From the NCBI GenBank assembly GCA_964017195.1, contig OZ024898.1, forward strand, positions 509,001 through 573,000: a DNA stretch of 64,000 nucleotides, read 5' to 3'. Shown here in pieces: positions 26,401 to 37,907 of the stretch (positions are counted from its first letter, which is position 1; every line of letters starts with the position of its first letter). The notes beneath the pieces are model-generated. The model worked only from the letters and a program-made list of their open reading frames with translations, had not been told where the DNA came from and did not search any database. Position numbers and translations under genes: made by a program. This DNA comes from Siderastrea radians. Taxonomy: Eukaryota > Cnidaria > Anthozoa > Scleractinia > Rhizangiidae.

Positions 26401-27627
26401 CGCCCATAGGATATCATTAAGCAAACAATCAATCGTCGTGACCTTCAACAACCTACTGCGACGAAACTTTCGTAAAACTAAAAGACGGTGCCCTACAGGC
26501 CCGTCTTGATGAGGAATATTTTAGACATGTGAAATTTAATTCCACGTTGAAAAGCTTCGTGTTTCAATAAGCGCCTCTATTCTAACAACATCAATATCCT
26601 CGATATTATCGGTGAATAGAGAAACAGACAGATACTGTTTGACAGAAATAAAAAGGAAGTAGAAAAAAGGTGTATATTCGAACGGGTATTGTTAATATTG
26701 GCATGCACAAAGGTTCTCTTGTTTCTTAAGTTGTAGGATGTGGTTTTATCCGTGATAGCAGAGAGCGAAGAGGGTGACCATATGGTCTAGCAACTTTCCT
26801 GTAGGCCTATTCGGCTAGTCTAGAATATTACACACATCTATAGTTATTGAGGTATTGATCAACGTTTGTGACAACCATCTAAGAAAACACTGTATAGATG
26901 TGTGTACCGAGCATTTCATTTGAGAAGTATAAAGAAAAACCTTTGCGACCAGGGTAACACATTGCTGGATTAAAACAGAAACAAACAAAGTCTCAGAGTT
27001 AAGGCCTGTATATGTAAGAGCGCGCAATTTTCTTGAATACTCATCTGTGATGGTTATTTCAATCTTAAGATTCTTACCTCTCATACAAATGACGTCTTGA
27101 TCTGTGTCATTAGATTTGACAGTGACCTGATAAAAAATCGAACAGCAAAAAATAAACATGTTTAAAGGAATATCCGAGTTTTGGAAATGCGGAGTTAAAA
27201 AGTGACGCAAATGAAGTCGGTAGGTGCCGATAGACTGGCTTCGTATAAATAAAAAGTTGATCACGATCGCCCTACGGACTTGCTCGCCGTCGATTGAACT
27301 GTCCTTGCGCTACATATAAGCTTAAACGCTTACCTTTGCAGCTGCTCCCAAACCAAACAATTTGACACAAGCATTGTGACAACTAACGCAGCTTTGTTCT
27401 CTGAGGGACTTCGATCTTTTCAGCCTGCGATGCGTCAGATCTTCACCTTCATGTTCCCTGGTTTCAGTCAATGAGGTCACCGATGACTGGCTCTGAAGCT
27501 GAGAGACTTTTTCTTCCAAGACTCGCACTTTATAAACCATGAATCCGATTGACGTGAGGGTCAATATTATGTTTACAAACACGGCAAAAGCCAAGAGGCT
27601 ATTGCATCGCGTTTTTCCTTGCTCCAT
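17408..27627 (-). CDS. Gene B: type II membrane collagen-Ig-sushi-TLDc protein (10 exons, 748 aa), tandem paralogue of A
   Basis: Coding exons on the minus strand: 27627-27334, 27126-27078, 25109-24939, 24454-24188, 23278-23006, 22342-22067, 19403-19233, 18822-18646, 18241-18005, 17739-17408. Their lengths (294, 49, 171, 267, 273, 276, 171, 177, 237, 332) equal those of gene A exactly. The frame is open and all introns are GT-AG. Domain order is as in A: membrane helix about 11-33, RLKR furin-like site, Cys motif, 15 collagen triplets, three Ig domains, two sushi domains, and TLDc split over the last two exons. The start at 27627 is chosen over the in-frame ATG at 27675 because MEQGKTRC aligns with the start of A. 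Ig1 has an NGT glycosylation sequon that A lacks (SGN). Both copies look functional, and the head-to-tail order with shared flanks shows a tandem duplication of about 11-12 kb. Confidence 0.88.
18891..18963 (+). repeat. tRNA-like sequence or SINE head
   Basis: ctatagcttagcagtagag resembles an A box, ccggactagtaatgg an anticodon arm, and gtgtaactcc a weak B box; the ends (gtcccc/gttgggag) can partly pair. Mismatches in the arms suggest a tRNA-derived repeat rather than a live tRNA gene. Intronic in gene B. Confidence 0.4.
19835..20047. mobile_element. 213-bp MITE with 38-bp inverted ends
   Basis: GGCCCAGTTCAGACGCCGTA at the left and GGCTCGGTTCAGACGGCGTA (complement) at the right, continuing through CCTCTCATGTGCCGTACC on both sides. 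It sits in the intron between exons 6 and 7 of gene B and is absent at the matching place in gene A. Confidence 0.7.
20200..20815. repeat. Three-copy tandem repeat, unit about 210-240 bp
   Basis: Landmarks recur: aactgcttcgcttatag at about 20346, 20559 and 20796; gagaccatc.agatt at 20399 and 20626; cataagttttgcgg at 20460 and 20692. It lies in the intron between exons 6 and 7 of gene B and is absent from A. Confidence 0.6.
21480..21780. repeat. GC-rich repeat with ggacggac units
   Basis: The stretch contains two gatttcccgccaagaaaa blocks, a short array of gga(c/t)gtacggac units at 21615-21658, tcacgtgac, and a ggcgggctttgcccgc hairpin. Several overlapping open frames here are artefacts of its composition. 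It resembles a dispersed repeat. Confidence 0.4.
22635..22950. repeat. Decayed minisatellite, unit about 35-40 bp
   Basis: Roughly eight to nine drifting copies of a unit like agcgtgacagaatcacttatcaa run just before exon 5 of gene B. A short remnant of the same unit (ctagtgtacc, aatgtgacagaatcc) is at 7360-7425 in gene A, so the array expanded in B or shrank in A. Confidence 0.6.
23880..24085. repeat. Dispersed repeat shared by A and B introns (B copy)
   Basis: gccgaaccgtaaggga, agggggagtagtaatgct and cagttgtgagcca match the A copy, followed by (AAAC)n at 24058-24082. Confidence 0.5.
25128..25480 (-). mobile_element. Probable LINE 3' end in an intron of gene B
   Basis: On the minus strand the sequence ends with cttaaataaagttattcatt and ATTC repeats (about 25130-25155), like the tail of the LINE at 56790-56815. 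No convincing coding frame remains upstream. Gene A lacks an insertion at this place. Confidence 0.45.
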
Positions 27628-28267
27628 CTTAGAGCGTGTTACGTTTACTCGGTTAAGCTCTTGGTGCGCGGACAATACGTTATAACTTTAAATGAAAGGG
27701 AAGAACACATGCAAGAATCAGCTTGTTTCAGAAGCTTAAACGTGCCTCAATGGATTAATACGTTGGATCTGGCGGAAATATTCTGAAAATACGACCTCTA
27801 AGTCACGTGCCAGTTTTAGTTGATTCGGTCACAAAGAGAGGTGCCAGTCACAATCCTTTTTAAAATATCTACAGTACGAGCCAATTTAAAAATTATTTTG
27901 CAATTCTGCAAATTATTGAAATACAACAACCACATAAACCCACTGCTCAATAGTGTTTAATTTAAACGTCACCGTTTAATTTATTATTACATACACAGAG
28001 TCAAAAGGTAAATTAATCCTTTTGAAGATAATAAATTAAGCTTCACCGGAAAGTACTACTTGATAGTGTCTTTTTAATGGTCACACTAACCTTGGGTCAC
28101 ACTTTAGGATCACATGTTACAAGTCTCATGCAGAACGCCTATTTGTTAAGCTTTTATTGAAGAGTCTTTTCTCGCCCCTGAATCCATGCAGAATTTCTGG
28201 TTGTTGGTGGCATTTTGTCACATCAGATTGTATATGCAAAGCAGCCACTAAGACGGACGGGACCAAC

Positions 28268-28304
28268 TAAATAACAACAACAACAACAACAACAACAACA
28301 AAAA
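28268..28304. repeat. (CAA)n microsatellite, possibly a LINE tail remnant
   Basis: A CAA array upstream of gene B. Nearby sequence (ggtggcattttgtcacatcag at about 28206) resembles part of the LINE at 16165-16195 upstream of gene A, so this may be the matching decayed element. Confidence 0.5.
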
Positions 28305-29059
28305 TTCTGCTAGATTAGTTTCCATTTTACTAAGGGTTGGGCATAGTCGGCAAAGCACATGCGACTCTTCACGTTCGAGGAAGAAGTCTTTATTGTTTAG
28401 AAATTGTGGCTTTCTGAGGGCACTTACTGTAGGAATTTTCTTCCCGAGTGCTTTTTATGATGAGATTGCCAGTTTAATCTTAGCAATTAAAATAACAGCT
28501 TTAACAAATGAGGGGAAAGAAGCAAAGTGGGCCGCCAACCCAATTATATGAAACTGCTGGCCTAGTTTCTGCAAATTGGTTTTTTAGCTCTGTCAGGCTA
28601 GGGTTTTTCATCGGGAGATAACCGAAATACATCAGCATATAAACTAGAAAAAACTTGGGTCCGGACCCTTAGAAAATGTTGCACTGGAAAGCTTTTTTGA
28701 AACATTTTACACAAGAAATATTTCGGTGCTGGTGGGATAAAAGGTATATCAGCTTTCGCAAGATCTAGCCGTGCGTGCTGTTTGTCACACAAGTAGCAGT
28801 TACGGACGAGAGAGGCGTTCTCTAATTCTATAGAACCGATAAATAGTTCCGGACCATTTTTCTGCCTTTGGACGATGGGCGCGTGTCCAGACCCAATTTA
28901 AATTTTGTCTAATCAACGCACCTTATAAAACCCATTTTTTTGTAACAAAAAATGTTGGAATAATGGCTGTGATACCTCGTTGGAAAATTTAAAGACTACC
29001 GTGGACTATTCTTGACAATGAACAAATAAAAATTGGACAAAATTATTGGTTTGCATTGA

Positions 29060-29065
29060 TTTATT
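29060..29065 (-). terminator. Poly(A) signal of gene E
   Basis: TTTATT on the plus strand is AATAAA on the gene strand, starting 18 bp past the stop codon of the terminal ShKT exon. Confidence 0.55.
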
Positions 29066-29082
29066 TCTGATACACAGTCATG

Positions 29083-31241
29083 TTAGCACTTCTGACAGCT
29101 TTTCTTGCAGTTACTCAGCATCCAGTCAGGGTTCTTGCTGCACTCGCCAATTGACGCCCAGTATTCACAGGTTTTGTCGCTGTCTTTGCACTCTAAAAAT
29201 GAAACAAGAATAAAAGCTCAGTATATAACAGATTTTAGATACATAAAAAAAAAATTAGAAAATGAAGACCGGTAATGTCACACGAATGTGGGGTCGGGCT
29301 CATCGCATTAATTATTGCAACATAGCTCCTTCTTCTCAGAAAGCAAGTTTCAATTCAGAGTACTTTTAAAAACTGGATGAACCGCAACCAAGTCAGTGTC
29401 TTGGCAGTACATTTCAATTTTCTTCTTTTTCTTAATCCACTGGCGAGGTACATACCTTCACAGGAGTTACAGCTCTTGCCGCAAGTTTTTAACATATAAT
29501 CCGGGTTCTTTTTGCATTCACCAATTGATGCCCAGTATTCACAGTGTTTGTGGCCATCTTGACAATCTAACAAAAACAAACCGAGACAAAAAGATGCCAG
29601 TGAAAACACGACACTGTTTCTAAAGAACAAGAACATAAAAGTGATTTGGTTGAACAGTTGGTGTGACGTTACGTAATAATTGTAGCTAATTGTCACGCAC
29701 GCTAATTTCAAGATAAAGACCATGGCTTGCACTACTCTGCATGCATGTTAGTTTTCTCGTGTTCTTGTCAAAACCCCCTGCAATCAATTCAAAGACCACA
29801 AGAACTTTTCCTAATTATTCCACCTACGTTTTAAGAGATCACGAAAGTCCTACCTATAAATATAATTGAAATGTTAATCATATACAGTAGTCGGCAATTA
29901 GTTGAAAGTTATAAGGAGTACTTTGATTTCCACCAGTTGATCCGCCTTGATTTCCACCTGTTGAACCGCCATCGCCACTGCATTTGTACAAAAGGTTCAT
30001 TTGCTCGGCGTCCATGTCGCTGATTCCATCTCGTTGGCCAATTGTAACCTGACTCAAACAGTAACAAGTAAAAAATTCAGTTTAAATCAATAAATCAAAA
30101 AATTTCAAACGAATAAACATTAAATAATTAATTCAATAAATAATAATGAAAAAATAAAATTTGATTTAAGGTGTTTCGATACAGTTTTTTGGGACCATAC
30201 CTCACTTTTAAAATCGGCTCTTAGACAGTCTTTAACTTGTCGGATCAACGTGAAATTTGCAGCACTTTTTGGTTTTGGATTGAACTTTAGCGCGGTTTAC
30301 ATTTTGTGAAAATCGATATTTCCATGACAACGATGAACAAAAAAACCTCGAAAACACTAAAATTGAAATTTTGCGCGATCCAGACTTCGCTTTGAAAAGC
30401 AAACACCAACATCTTAAACGGTGGTGTATGGCAAACAAAATATACAAGAACAAAACAAAATCTGTATGTTTGTTTCGAAGTAAATCGCAAAAACATTTTC
30501 AACCTTAGTTTTTGCATAGTAATAATAAATGCACCGAAAAATAATCAATGCTTTGATGAAATGGCTCGAAAATACTTTCAAAATGTGTCTTTTACTTACT
30601 ATTTTACGCCTAGAAAGTTTTGTTGGAACTAGTGTTTGCGATCTCGAGAACGAATTGTTTTTCTAAGATCATTCGTGTAATAATTTTGTGGTAATTTTTG
30701 AATTTGAGCGCTTTTGCAAAAATCTTAAGAACGGCTTGATGGATTTTTTTAAAACATTAAACACGCGTGCTTGACGATGTGACCAATTTTAGTATCGACT
30801 CTTATTAACATTGATCCACTGGAACACTTTTAGATTTAACGCTAAAACGGACGTATGAACCGACGGAAAGGGTTGCGTTACAAATTCACAGTTGGCAAGT
30901 AAATGCTAATGTATTCAAAGTAATGCGTAATTCATTGTTTCGTGATTTTTAGCTGGTTTCTTTGTTCTTTGTTGCACTGTAGATTACAACGAAAAGTAAA
31001 AATCACGGAGGAATGCTTTAAGTAAACGACACATTTTGAAAGTATTTTCGAGCCATTTCATCAAAGAATTGATTATTTTTCGGTGCATTTACTATTACTA
31101 CACACAGAACCACTGTTCTGCTAAGAAAACGCGTTCCCGTTGTTGTCTTCGTTGAGGTTATTTAAGGTCCCTTATAAGAAGACTTGCGCATCAAAGACGT
31201 AAGACTTTCGATTCGGATTCGATCGGGTTTTCGATTACAAG

Positions 31242-31306
<65 letters not shown>

Positions 31307-34300
31307 TTTTTTTTTGCCATGTCAAAATATACACCAAAAATTTACAGCTTGGAGAGATTGGCGAGGAGACCTTAAGAAACCACCGGGCTAATAAGAGAGG
31401 CCTCCTCGATCGGAGGGTGGTGCCTCTGGGCTTGGTCTCTTCATTGTATCGTGTTGTTTTCTTAGACTAGAAACTTTTCTCCACGTGTCCCTCGCTAGCA
31501 ATTTGTACAAATGGGTACCAGCTGCCCGTCAGGGAATCCAAACAGAAAAACTGGGGGTAACTCTGCGATGGACTAACATCAGTCTTCCAGGCGCCAAGGG
31601 GCCGGTAGTAATAAACAAGGGGTGATGCTATAAGAACGGTTCATGCTATGGAAACCGGAGTTAGACGCCCGTTTAATGAGACACCTTGGCTGTTTATTCC
31701 ATTGGATGAGGCACGAGACTTTACCTTACCCCTTGCTTGTTTGGCAGAATTGTTGGCAGGTTGTTAGCACTGAAGGCGTAGGCATCGTAATGCATCACAC
31801 TTCCATAATCGTACGGTGTGCCAATTGAGTCGATGGTATCTCGTCCGTACTTGTTGAAGTTAGACTCCGTGCCTAAAAGACAAAATAAAAGGTAAAGTTT
31901 AAAATAATGTAACTGTAAACACTATTAAAATGGTTTGATTTACATCAGTGACATTCTACAACATAATCATTTCCACTATATATATGTTCCAGCATTTCCG
32001 TAATAAAATTTCAGTAACTGGATTTTCCACTTCTTCACTGCTTTTATTTTCTGTTTATCAGATTACCGTACAATTCTAAATTTAAATTTCCCTCCCAATA
32101 TAAAAGCCTTATAACCCCCCCCCCCAAATGGAAGACACAAGCGCTTTCCCAGTTTTATCATGCACCCAAATATAAGCCCATGAACTGCTGAAATGTAATT
32201 TGTATTATCAAGCTCCACCTATTTTCAGTTGCACAATTGGCTTCCATAACAGATGACCTGGCCTTGGAGATAAGCTCCATCCTCTCCTTCGACCGGCAAA
32301 AAAATCTTGTAAAGGAATGTAAGCTCTGGACTTATATTAAGGATATTGAGGCACCGTATACCGGAACTGGTTTACCATAACTCAATCATACCTTGCAGTA
32401 TATTGTTCTTGTATATAGTGACGTAGTTATCTCGATCTGGACGAGACTGCTCGTGGTAAAATCCCAATGCGTGTCCTATATATTAACACGAGTTGCAGTC
32501 AGTCGGATTGGCAGTGGAAATGACACAATTACTAAACTACAGCAGCATGACGTATACGAGAGGAATGGATAACGTCGCTGATGTGTACGCAAATGATTTT
32601 CAGCCCCCTAAAAACACGTTATGCACGTCATCTAAATCATTGTTGTCTTAATGTGACGTTATTAGACGATTTCTTCCAAATGACACTCGTAGAACTAAGA
32701 TATGAAGAATAAGTAGACTTGACGACACTTTGAGGACGAGCGTTTAGTGCTAGATATGTAGTCTGCCTACTTGGCTGTGAGTGATAAGGAGGAGACAAAG
32801 AGAAACAATATTTGGCAGACAAGAGCTTCAAACAGCTCAAACAATCACTCCACCAAACAGTTTAGCTTATAGCCAATTGGGATGAGTGTACCACTGTAGC
32901 AGACAAGCATCTTGAATGCTCGCTTGGCATTGCGATATTTTTGACACCAAAGCTAGGATAGTTGCATGGCAGGAGAGAGCAAATGACTGAAGCGGACTCT
33001 ATGCTTAAGGGTATCAAGCGCAGAAGAGTTGTAAATAAGAGATGTCCTGTAGGCGGCAGGACCTCTCAAATCGATTTTCACAGCTTTTCTAGTCGTCATT
33101 CCAGGGCCGTTTACCATATATATAGGGGTAAGAAGAGCATTAGTAACTACCTACCGATCTCATGGGCTGCTGTCCCTACGTTCCAACAACCATAACCTAG
33201 TGAAATATACTGCAGTCGGCCTTTATAGCCAACCTCTGAAGAACACCTGTGAGGGACATAAATGCGTAGACTCAGTCTCCAGCCACGAGTGTCTCGATGC
33301 GACCGCGATTCTGGCGAGAATTGGCGGGCGTATCGAGACACTCACGGCTGGAGACTAAGCCTATTATCTGCGCAGAGAACGGAAACGTTACTAAAATTTA
33401 AACCCTCACCGAGCTGGCGTGCTTAGCAATCTATTCCAAACGGTATTTATGTCCAACAATTATGGGATAAAATATTGACTCACCCTTGTCCAATATGAAA
33501 GTATACATATCCATTCTCACGAGTCCTTTTTTGGAATCTAATACAGGTTTTACTAGTCCACTGCTTTATTGCTTGGTCCAGAATTGTCATCATCTGAGCG
33601 TTGGAAGCTACGGGGAAGGGACAGAATTAACAGGTGAATTAAAAGTTCCGAGGAATTTACTAGTTTCTCTTGTTGTAAATATTCGCCTTCACTGATCGCC
33701 TCAAGCAAAATCACTGAACATAAGCTTACTTAACCTTTTCTCAGCTTCTCGGAACAATACAGAAAACCTTTCTGTGATGAAGCTAAAGAAAAAGAGGCCT
33801 GAAACCTGGCCTGCTCTAGCTTAAATATGCCTCAAATATAGAAGTCCCGTATGTAAACTGATCATGATCTCAGCTAGTAAAACATTAACCAGCAAAGCTA
33901 GCCGCATAAACATGATAAAATTATTTATTCGCCAGGGGGAATAAATTTCCTTTTCGATGCTCAAATTGCTGACACCACTATAAAAAGCAATGTTCGATGT
34001 TTTCAGAAAATATTTGGTCAGGTTAGCGAGGTTTTTATCCGCCTTATGTGACTTTACCTATCTGTGGGTCAATGGAGTAGATGAGTACTCCTCCTGGCCA
34101 CTGTCCGTTAACAACGGAGCCTCTTGCATTGCCTGTCACTTTATCCACATCCAGTCCTTGCATCGCAGCCAGCCTTTGCGCTGAACTCAGAAACATGTCT
34201 CCCTCGAATAGTTTGGGGTTCTTAATACCAAGGTTTTCTATGAAACGAAGCGTAAAACAATCAAGGAGTTAAAAGGTGAAGTTGGCGTGATCAGTCTGCA

Positions 34301-34677
34301 TGTTGCAGTAAGAAACTTTTGGTTGAGTTGCTTCACAGTTAGACTATTAATACTACAGACATTCGCAATATCTTAACCTATCAGTTAGCTAGTTGGTGAT
34401 ATTTTCACCTATCGATTATAGCCTGCAATGAAAGCCCGCATCACCAAATTTTACTGGATTTGGAGCAATCTGGAGAACGTTTGTTTTAAGACTTGCCCTT
34501 CTCGCGCCACGAAATTTTCCTGATTTTGAAAAAATCTCGGAAACGAGGTAAATGCGCACTGACCTAAAAGAAAACTTCTAACTTAACGAGATAGAAAGAA
34601 AAGTTGAACAAACCTTCAGGATTACCGAAAACCACAGCAACAAAGCAAAAAGCCACAAACCAAATCTTTAACATCAT
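29083..34677 (-). CDS. Gene E: astacin-family metalloprotease zymogen with two C-terminal ShKT domains
   Basis: Exons on the minus strand: 34677-34614 (signal peptide), 34237-34058 (propeptide), 33607-33484, 33246-33155, 32475-32392, 31872-31730 (catalytic domain), 30048 to about 29930 (end of catalytic domain plus Gly-rich linker), 29566-29456 (ShKT 1), 29192-29083 (ShKT 2 and stop). The propeptide carries FEGD, the aspartate switch of astacins. The HExxHxxGxxH zinc site is split by the intron between exons 4 and 5. The Met-turn SVMHY is in exon 6. Both ShKT domains have six cysteines. The donor of exon 7 is uncertain because several phase-1 GT sites lie in the linker. Cnidarian astacin-ShKT proteins include nematocyst/venom-associated and developmental enzymes; the sequence does not tell which this is. 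Estimated length is about 335 residues. Confidence 0.85.
30166..30500. mobile_element. TTAA-GGTGTTTCGATACAG MITE, truncated copy
   Basis: It begins TTAAGGTGTTTCGATACAG and is colinear with 59182-59613. Its right end has been replaced by another inverted-repeat element starting near 30518. It lies in the intron between exons 6 and 7 of gene E. Confidence 0.6.
30518..31099. mobile_element. Inverted-repeat element, about 580 bp
   Basis: About 70 bp at 30518-30590 (agtaataataaatgcaccg onward) recur in complement at 31025-31099. It interrupts the MITE that begins at 30166. Non-coding. Confidence 0.6.
31240..31306. repeat. (ATC)n microsatellite
   Basis: About 22 units of ATC inside an intron of gene E. 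It produces a spurious poly-His frame. Confidence 0.9.
33268..33361. repeat. Short near-perfect palindrome (hairpin repeat)
   Basis: Arms gactcagtctccagccacga and, in complement, ggcttagtctccagccgtga continue through gtgtctcgat; the centre is about 35 bases (33301-33335). It lies in the intron of gene E between exons 3 and 4, 22 bp upstream of the exon 4 acceptor on the gene strand. Confidence 0.65.
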
Positions 34678-34679
34678 CT

Positions 34680-36860
34680 TTTTTTTTTATTAAACTGAGT
34701 AAAAGACAGTGACACCCCTTTATCAAGCCAGCTTAATTCCTGCTATTTGAATCAGCTGTTCGCTTGTTCAAACACATCAGTAAACAAGAAACTGCAACAA
34801 AGTTATTAAAATACACTGCTGGCAGTAATGAAAGCGTTGTGAAATTTGAAGTTGGTCCTAATTTCACATTATCTACCAAACAACATGTTTCATGAGGAAT
34901 TTTTCACTGAAACTCTTAAATAATCCATAAAGATCAACGAAGAATTCACAGGGAAAATTGCATAGATTTTGCAGGGCGTTTGTTATTCTTTCATTTATGC
35001 TTAGCCTATGTTTCGTTTAGATAGAGCGGTTTTCAATTGAGTGTCGAAAGTAATTCGTGTTTTGCTTTGGTTTTGCTTTACTTCGCTCTGTGATTGGATA
35101 AAACCTTTCGCGCCACTTTCTCGACCAATCAGGAGTAAAACTGAAACCAATCAGTCGCGACTTGCTCGCGCTCGCACGCGTTTTCCCGCGCTTGACGCCG
35201 GCCGTACATGTCTTTGCTTCCAGTTCCGATTAGTTCATTGGATAATTTCTGTTTGTTGTGATTGGCTGGGGTAATTACTTTGGTTTTGGTTTTACGACAC
35301 TCATTTGAAAACCGCTCTAATCATTTACGTAATCCAAACGTAATTTCGTCTTAAAAAGTTCTCTCCTTGTCCCTTGTGATTCTTCAGAATTATGTTCCCA
35401 CTTCTGGCAGCTGAACAAGCCGTTGATAACGCAATATTAGAAATAAGATGGAAGTCAATCAAAATGAAAACACAATATACTAGATATAAAATAACACAGC
35501 CCTTTCAAGTGATCAGTGAAAAAGTATATCCATATTCATAAAGTATCATTTCATAGTCGTGACTTAGAAAAACCCGTTTTGACTTCTACAAACTAAAACT
35601 AACTTTGCCACACCTCTCCCCATGCAGGTGTTGGAGCGGCTAACTGACTGTTGGAGTTTAATTCTACATTCGATTTGGAGAAACTGAAGTAACATTCCTA
35701 TTTGTGTTAGAGCAATTGTTGTATCATTTTCAAGCTACTCCGGAATCACTGAAAAAAAAAGATGTTTTCATATGTACCATTTGCTTTATTTCTGCTCTCA
35801 TTTCATTGTTTAATCAGGACGAGCGATGAACATGCAATCTGCACTAACAATAGCAGTACCGTGTCAAACAGAAAAATAACAAGAGAAAAAAAGCCAACTA
35901 CAGTGGTGGCCAAAAGCTCTGTGAGACACCTTACAAAACCGCACACAAACAGACAAAAATCTAATACAAGTATACATATTTTCACTCACAATAGGTTTTC
36001 TGTTCCTACCACTCCGGACTCTTTTATTCCGCTCCCCCCTCTTGAAAAATAATCTTGAAAACAATTAGAATAATTCAAGTTGTGAACGACGCTTGAACTT
36101 AACATGGGGGACGGGGGCGGGGAATCCCTGGTATGTACTGTTTTTTAAGCTTTTAGTCGAGTATTCCAGCATTTTTTCCCACGGCTGAAGGGACCGAGAA
36201 ATGTCTATCGATGAAGTTAGGGCTCATTCGGGCTACACACAGGCAAATATTAACTCCGGTTACTGCAGCATGTAACCTCACAGGGTATTATTACTCCTCT
36301 AAATGGGTTGCTAGATATCGCTGAGGTTTTTCCAGCCTTCCTTTTTGTCAGAATTTCCTTGTACATGTTGTTCGCCAGTACCCATCCACTGATACACCTG
36401 GGCAGATGTGTAGCAAAGGTTTTTGAATAACTGGGAACAAAACGTTAGAGATATCAAGATTGAACTACACGTCTTCAGATCGAACGTTAGACATGCTAAT
36501 TTCTTGACTCCCAGCTCGCCTCCACTCGCGAAAATCGTCTCCTACTTGCATCAGTTAACACTCAGATACCGATTTCTGATTACAGATAATCAAAGAAACT
36601 CTTGCCACACGTCAGAAACAAAAGAGGAGATTAATTTTCAGCAGGAATGCAGAACCCCAAACGTTTTAGTGGTAATGGCTGACTGCTAGTCGGAGACATG
36701 CATTGTTGTGTGATAATGCTCACGGCGGGGATTTACCTTAAATTTAATTTGTGTATTTTATTTAAGTATTTTAGTCTTGTTTTGCCCCCAGCAGATTTAA
36801 AAGACAAAACAGAACACTCAGATGTTTTCATTAAAGTTAATGATGTTGACTGCCTAATAT
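34680..36860. other. Intergenic DNA between gene E and the gene C unit
   Basis: Upstream region of gene E holding the MITE at 35023-35318. No supported gene: the frames at 35762, 36423 and 36698 lack domain features and codon bias. The promoter of E presumably lies just above 34680 but no element is clear. Confidence 0.4.
35023..35318. mobile_element. AGAGCGGTTTT MITE, complete copy (296 bp)
   Basis: The left end AGAGCGGTTTTCAATTGAG and the right end, in complement AGAGCGGTTTTCAAATGAG, form inverted repeats. The interior is rich in attggtt/aaccaat motifs. An open frame inside (35041-35274) is a by-product of the repeat and also appears in the copy at 10444. Confidence 0.7.
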
Positions 36861-37433
36861 TCAGTTTATATTTTTTCGTATCTTATCTTAGTACAGGAAT
36901 ACTAATCGGCATTTTCCAGGCAATAACAGTTGATGTTTCCTCCAAGTGAAGAATTTTTTGAGAGTGCACCACAAAGTTAACAAAAGTGAATCTGATTTTA
37001 GGGAATGCTAAATAAACAGTTGTTAGCATTATTAATTTTGACCCTGCACAAACCAAATAGACTTTGAACTGTGTGAAAACAACTGAAAATAGAAACGTTT
37101 GCGTCAAGTCATTCAACCATAGCCGTAGTGCGTGAACCTACATCAAAACAGTTTACATGGTAGGGTTGTAGTGCTTTCAACATAAGTTGCGGCATCTCTG
37201 CCATCTCCTTTTTAAGGTTGAAATAACCAGCTACTAAAGTAATTACAGTTTTAACAAACTTTAATCGAAAAATTTCAGCCAAGTTCACAAGTGGGCATTC
37301 ATTATACATGTACAAGTGCTTTAATAATTAAATATGTGTGCACAAAACATGCCGACAGACGAGTAGCTGTAATCGCTTTTTTGTGTGGAAATTTTAATTT
37401 TTAATTTTCGCTATTTCGATAAAAGAAAATTCT

Positions 37434-37544
37434 GATTGGTCTGCCAAGACTATATTTAGTCTAGATTCTCTCAGCACCTCTCACAGTTACTTTCAGTTGC
37501 TGTGTCAATCACACCTTGAAAAATATAGAATCTACTTGTAACAG
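37434..37544 (+). promoter_or_regulatory. Inferred promoter and non-coding first exon of gene C
   Basis: An inverted CCAAT box (GATTGG, 37434-37439) is followed by a TATA-like tatattt at 37451. A stretch ending in a strong donor (aacag/gtaagt, exon end 37544) follows. The matching acceptor is at 38123-38124 (ttcttccag), giving an 18-nt leader before the ATG at 38143. The same block and spacing recur upstream of gene D while the surrounding sequence has drifted. The transcription start is not visible directly. Confidence 0.55.
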
Positions 37545-37907
37545 GTAAGTCACACGTAACAGAGAGCCAATACTTATGCATTACGGAAGAGTTGTTATAC
37601 AATCCTGGCTTAAATTCTCAGCAAAAAGTTGTGAACTACTGTATAACCAAGAAAAAAATCACAATAATAATATAACAGAAATGTACCAGTTCATTGCTTA
37701 ATTGACTGTCAGGCGATTACAAAGTTTGAACCGTACAAACATGGCTTAAGGTTCGGAATTAATTAGATAGTTGCGATAACACTTATTTAGAGTTTATACT
37801 TATCATGTCCCATACGTACGACAGCTTCGATCCAACTTGAATTTCCTTACTTTTATTTACTCGTAAGTGTGACTCTTAATATCTTTTTAACCAGAGTATG
37901 CAGTATT

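Noticed and set aside
27630..27675. Upstream in-frame ATG for gene B (16 residues earlier)
   Set aside because: Gene A has no equivalent and the conserved M-E-(K/Q)-G-K start is downstream; the extra residues are hydrophilic and not conserved.
31184..31375. Open frame with a long histidine run
   Set aside because: It is the translation of an ATC microsatellite within an intron of gene E; no conserved flanks.
35762..36052. 96-aa frame with a hydrophobic start and basic tail
   Set aside because: Resembles a short secreted peptide, but frames are open on the opposite strand too and there is no conserved cysteine pattern or splice support.
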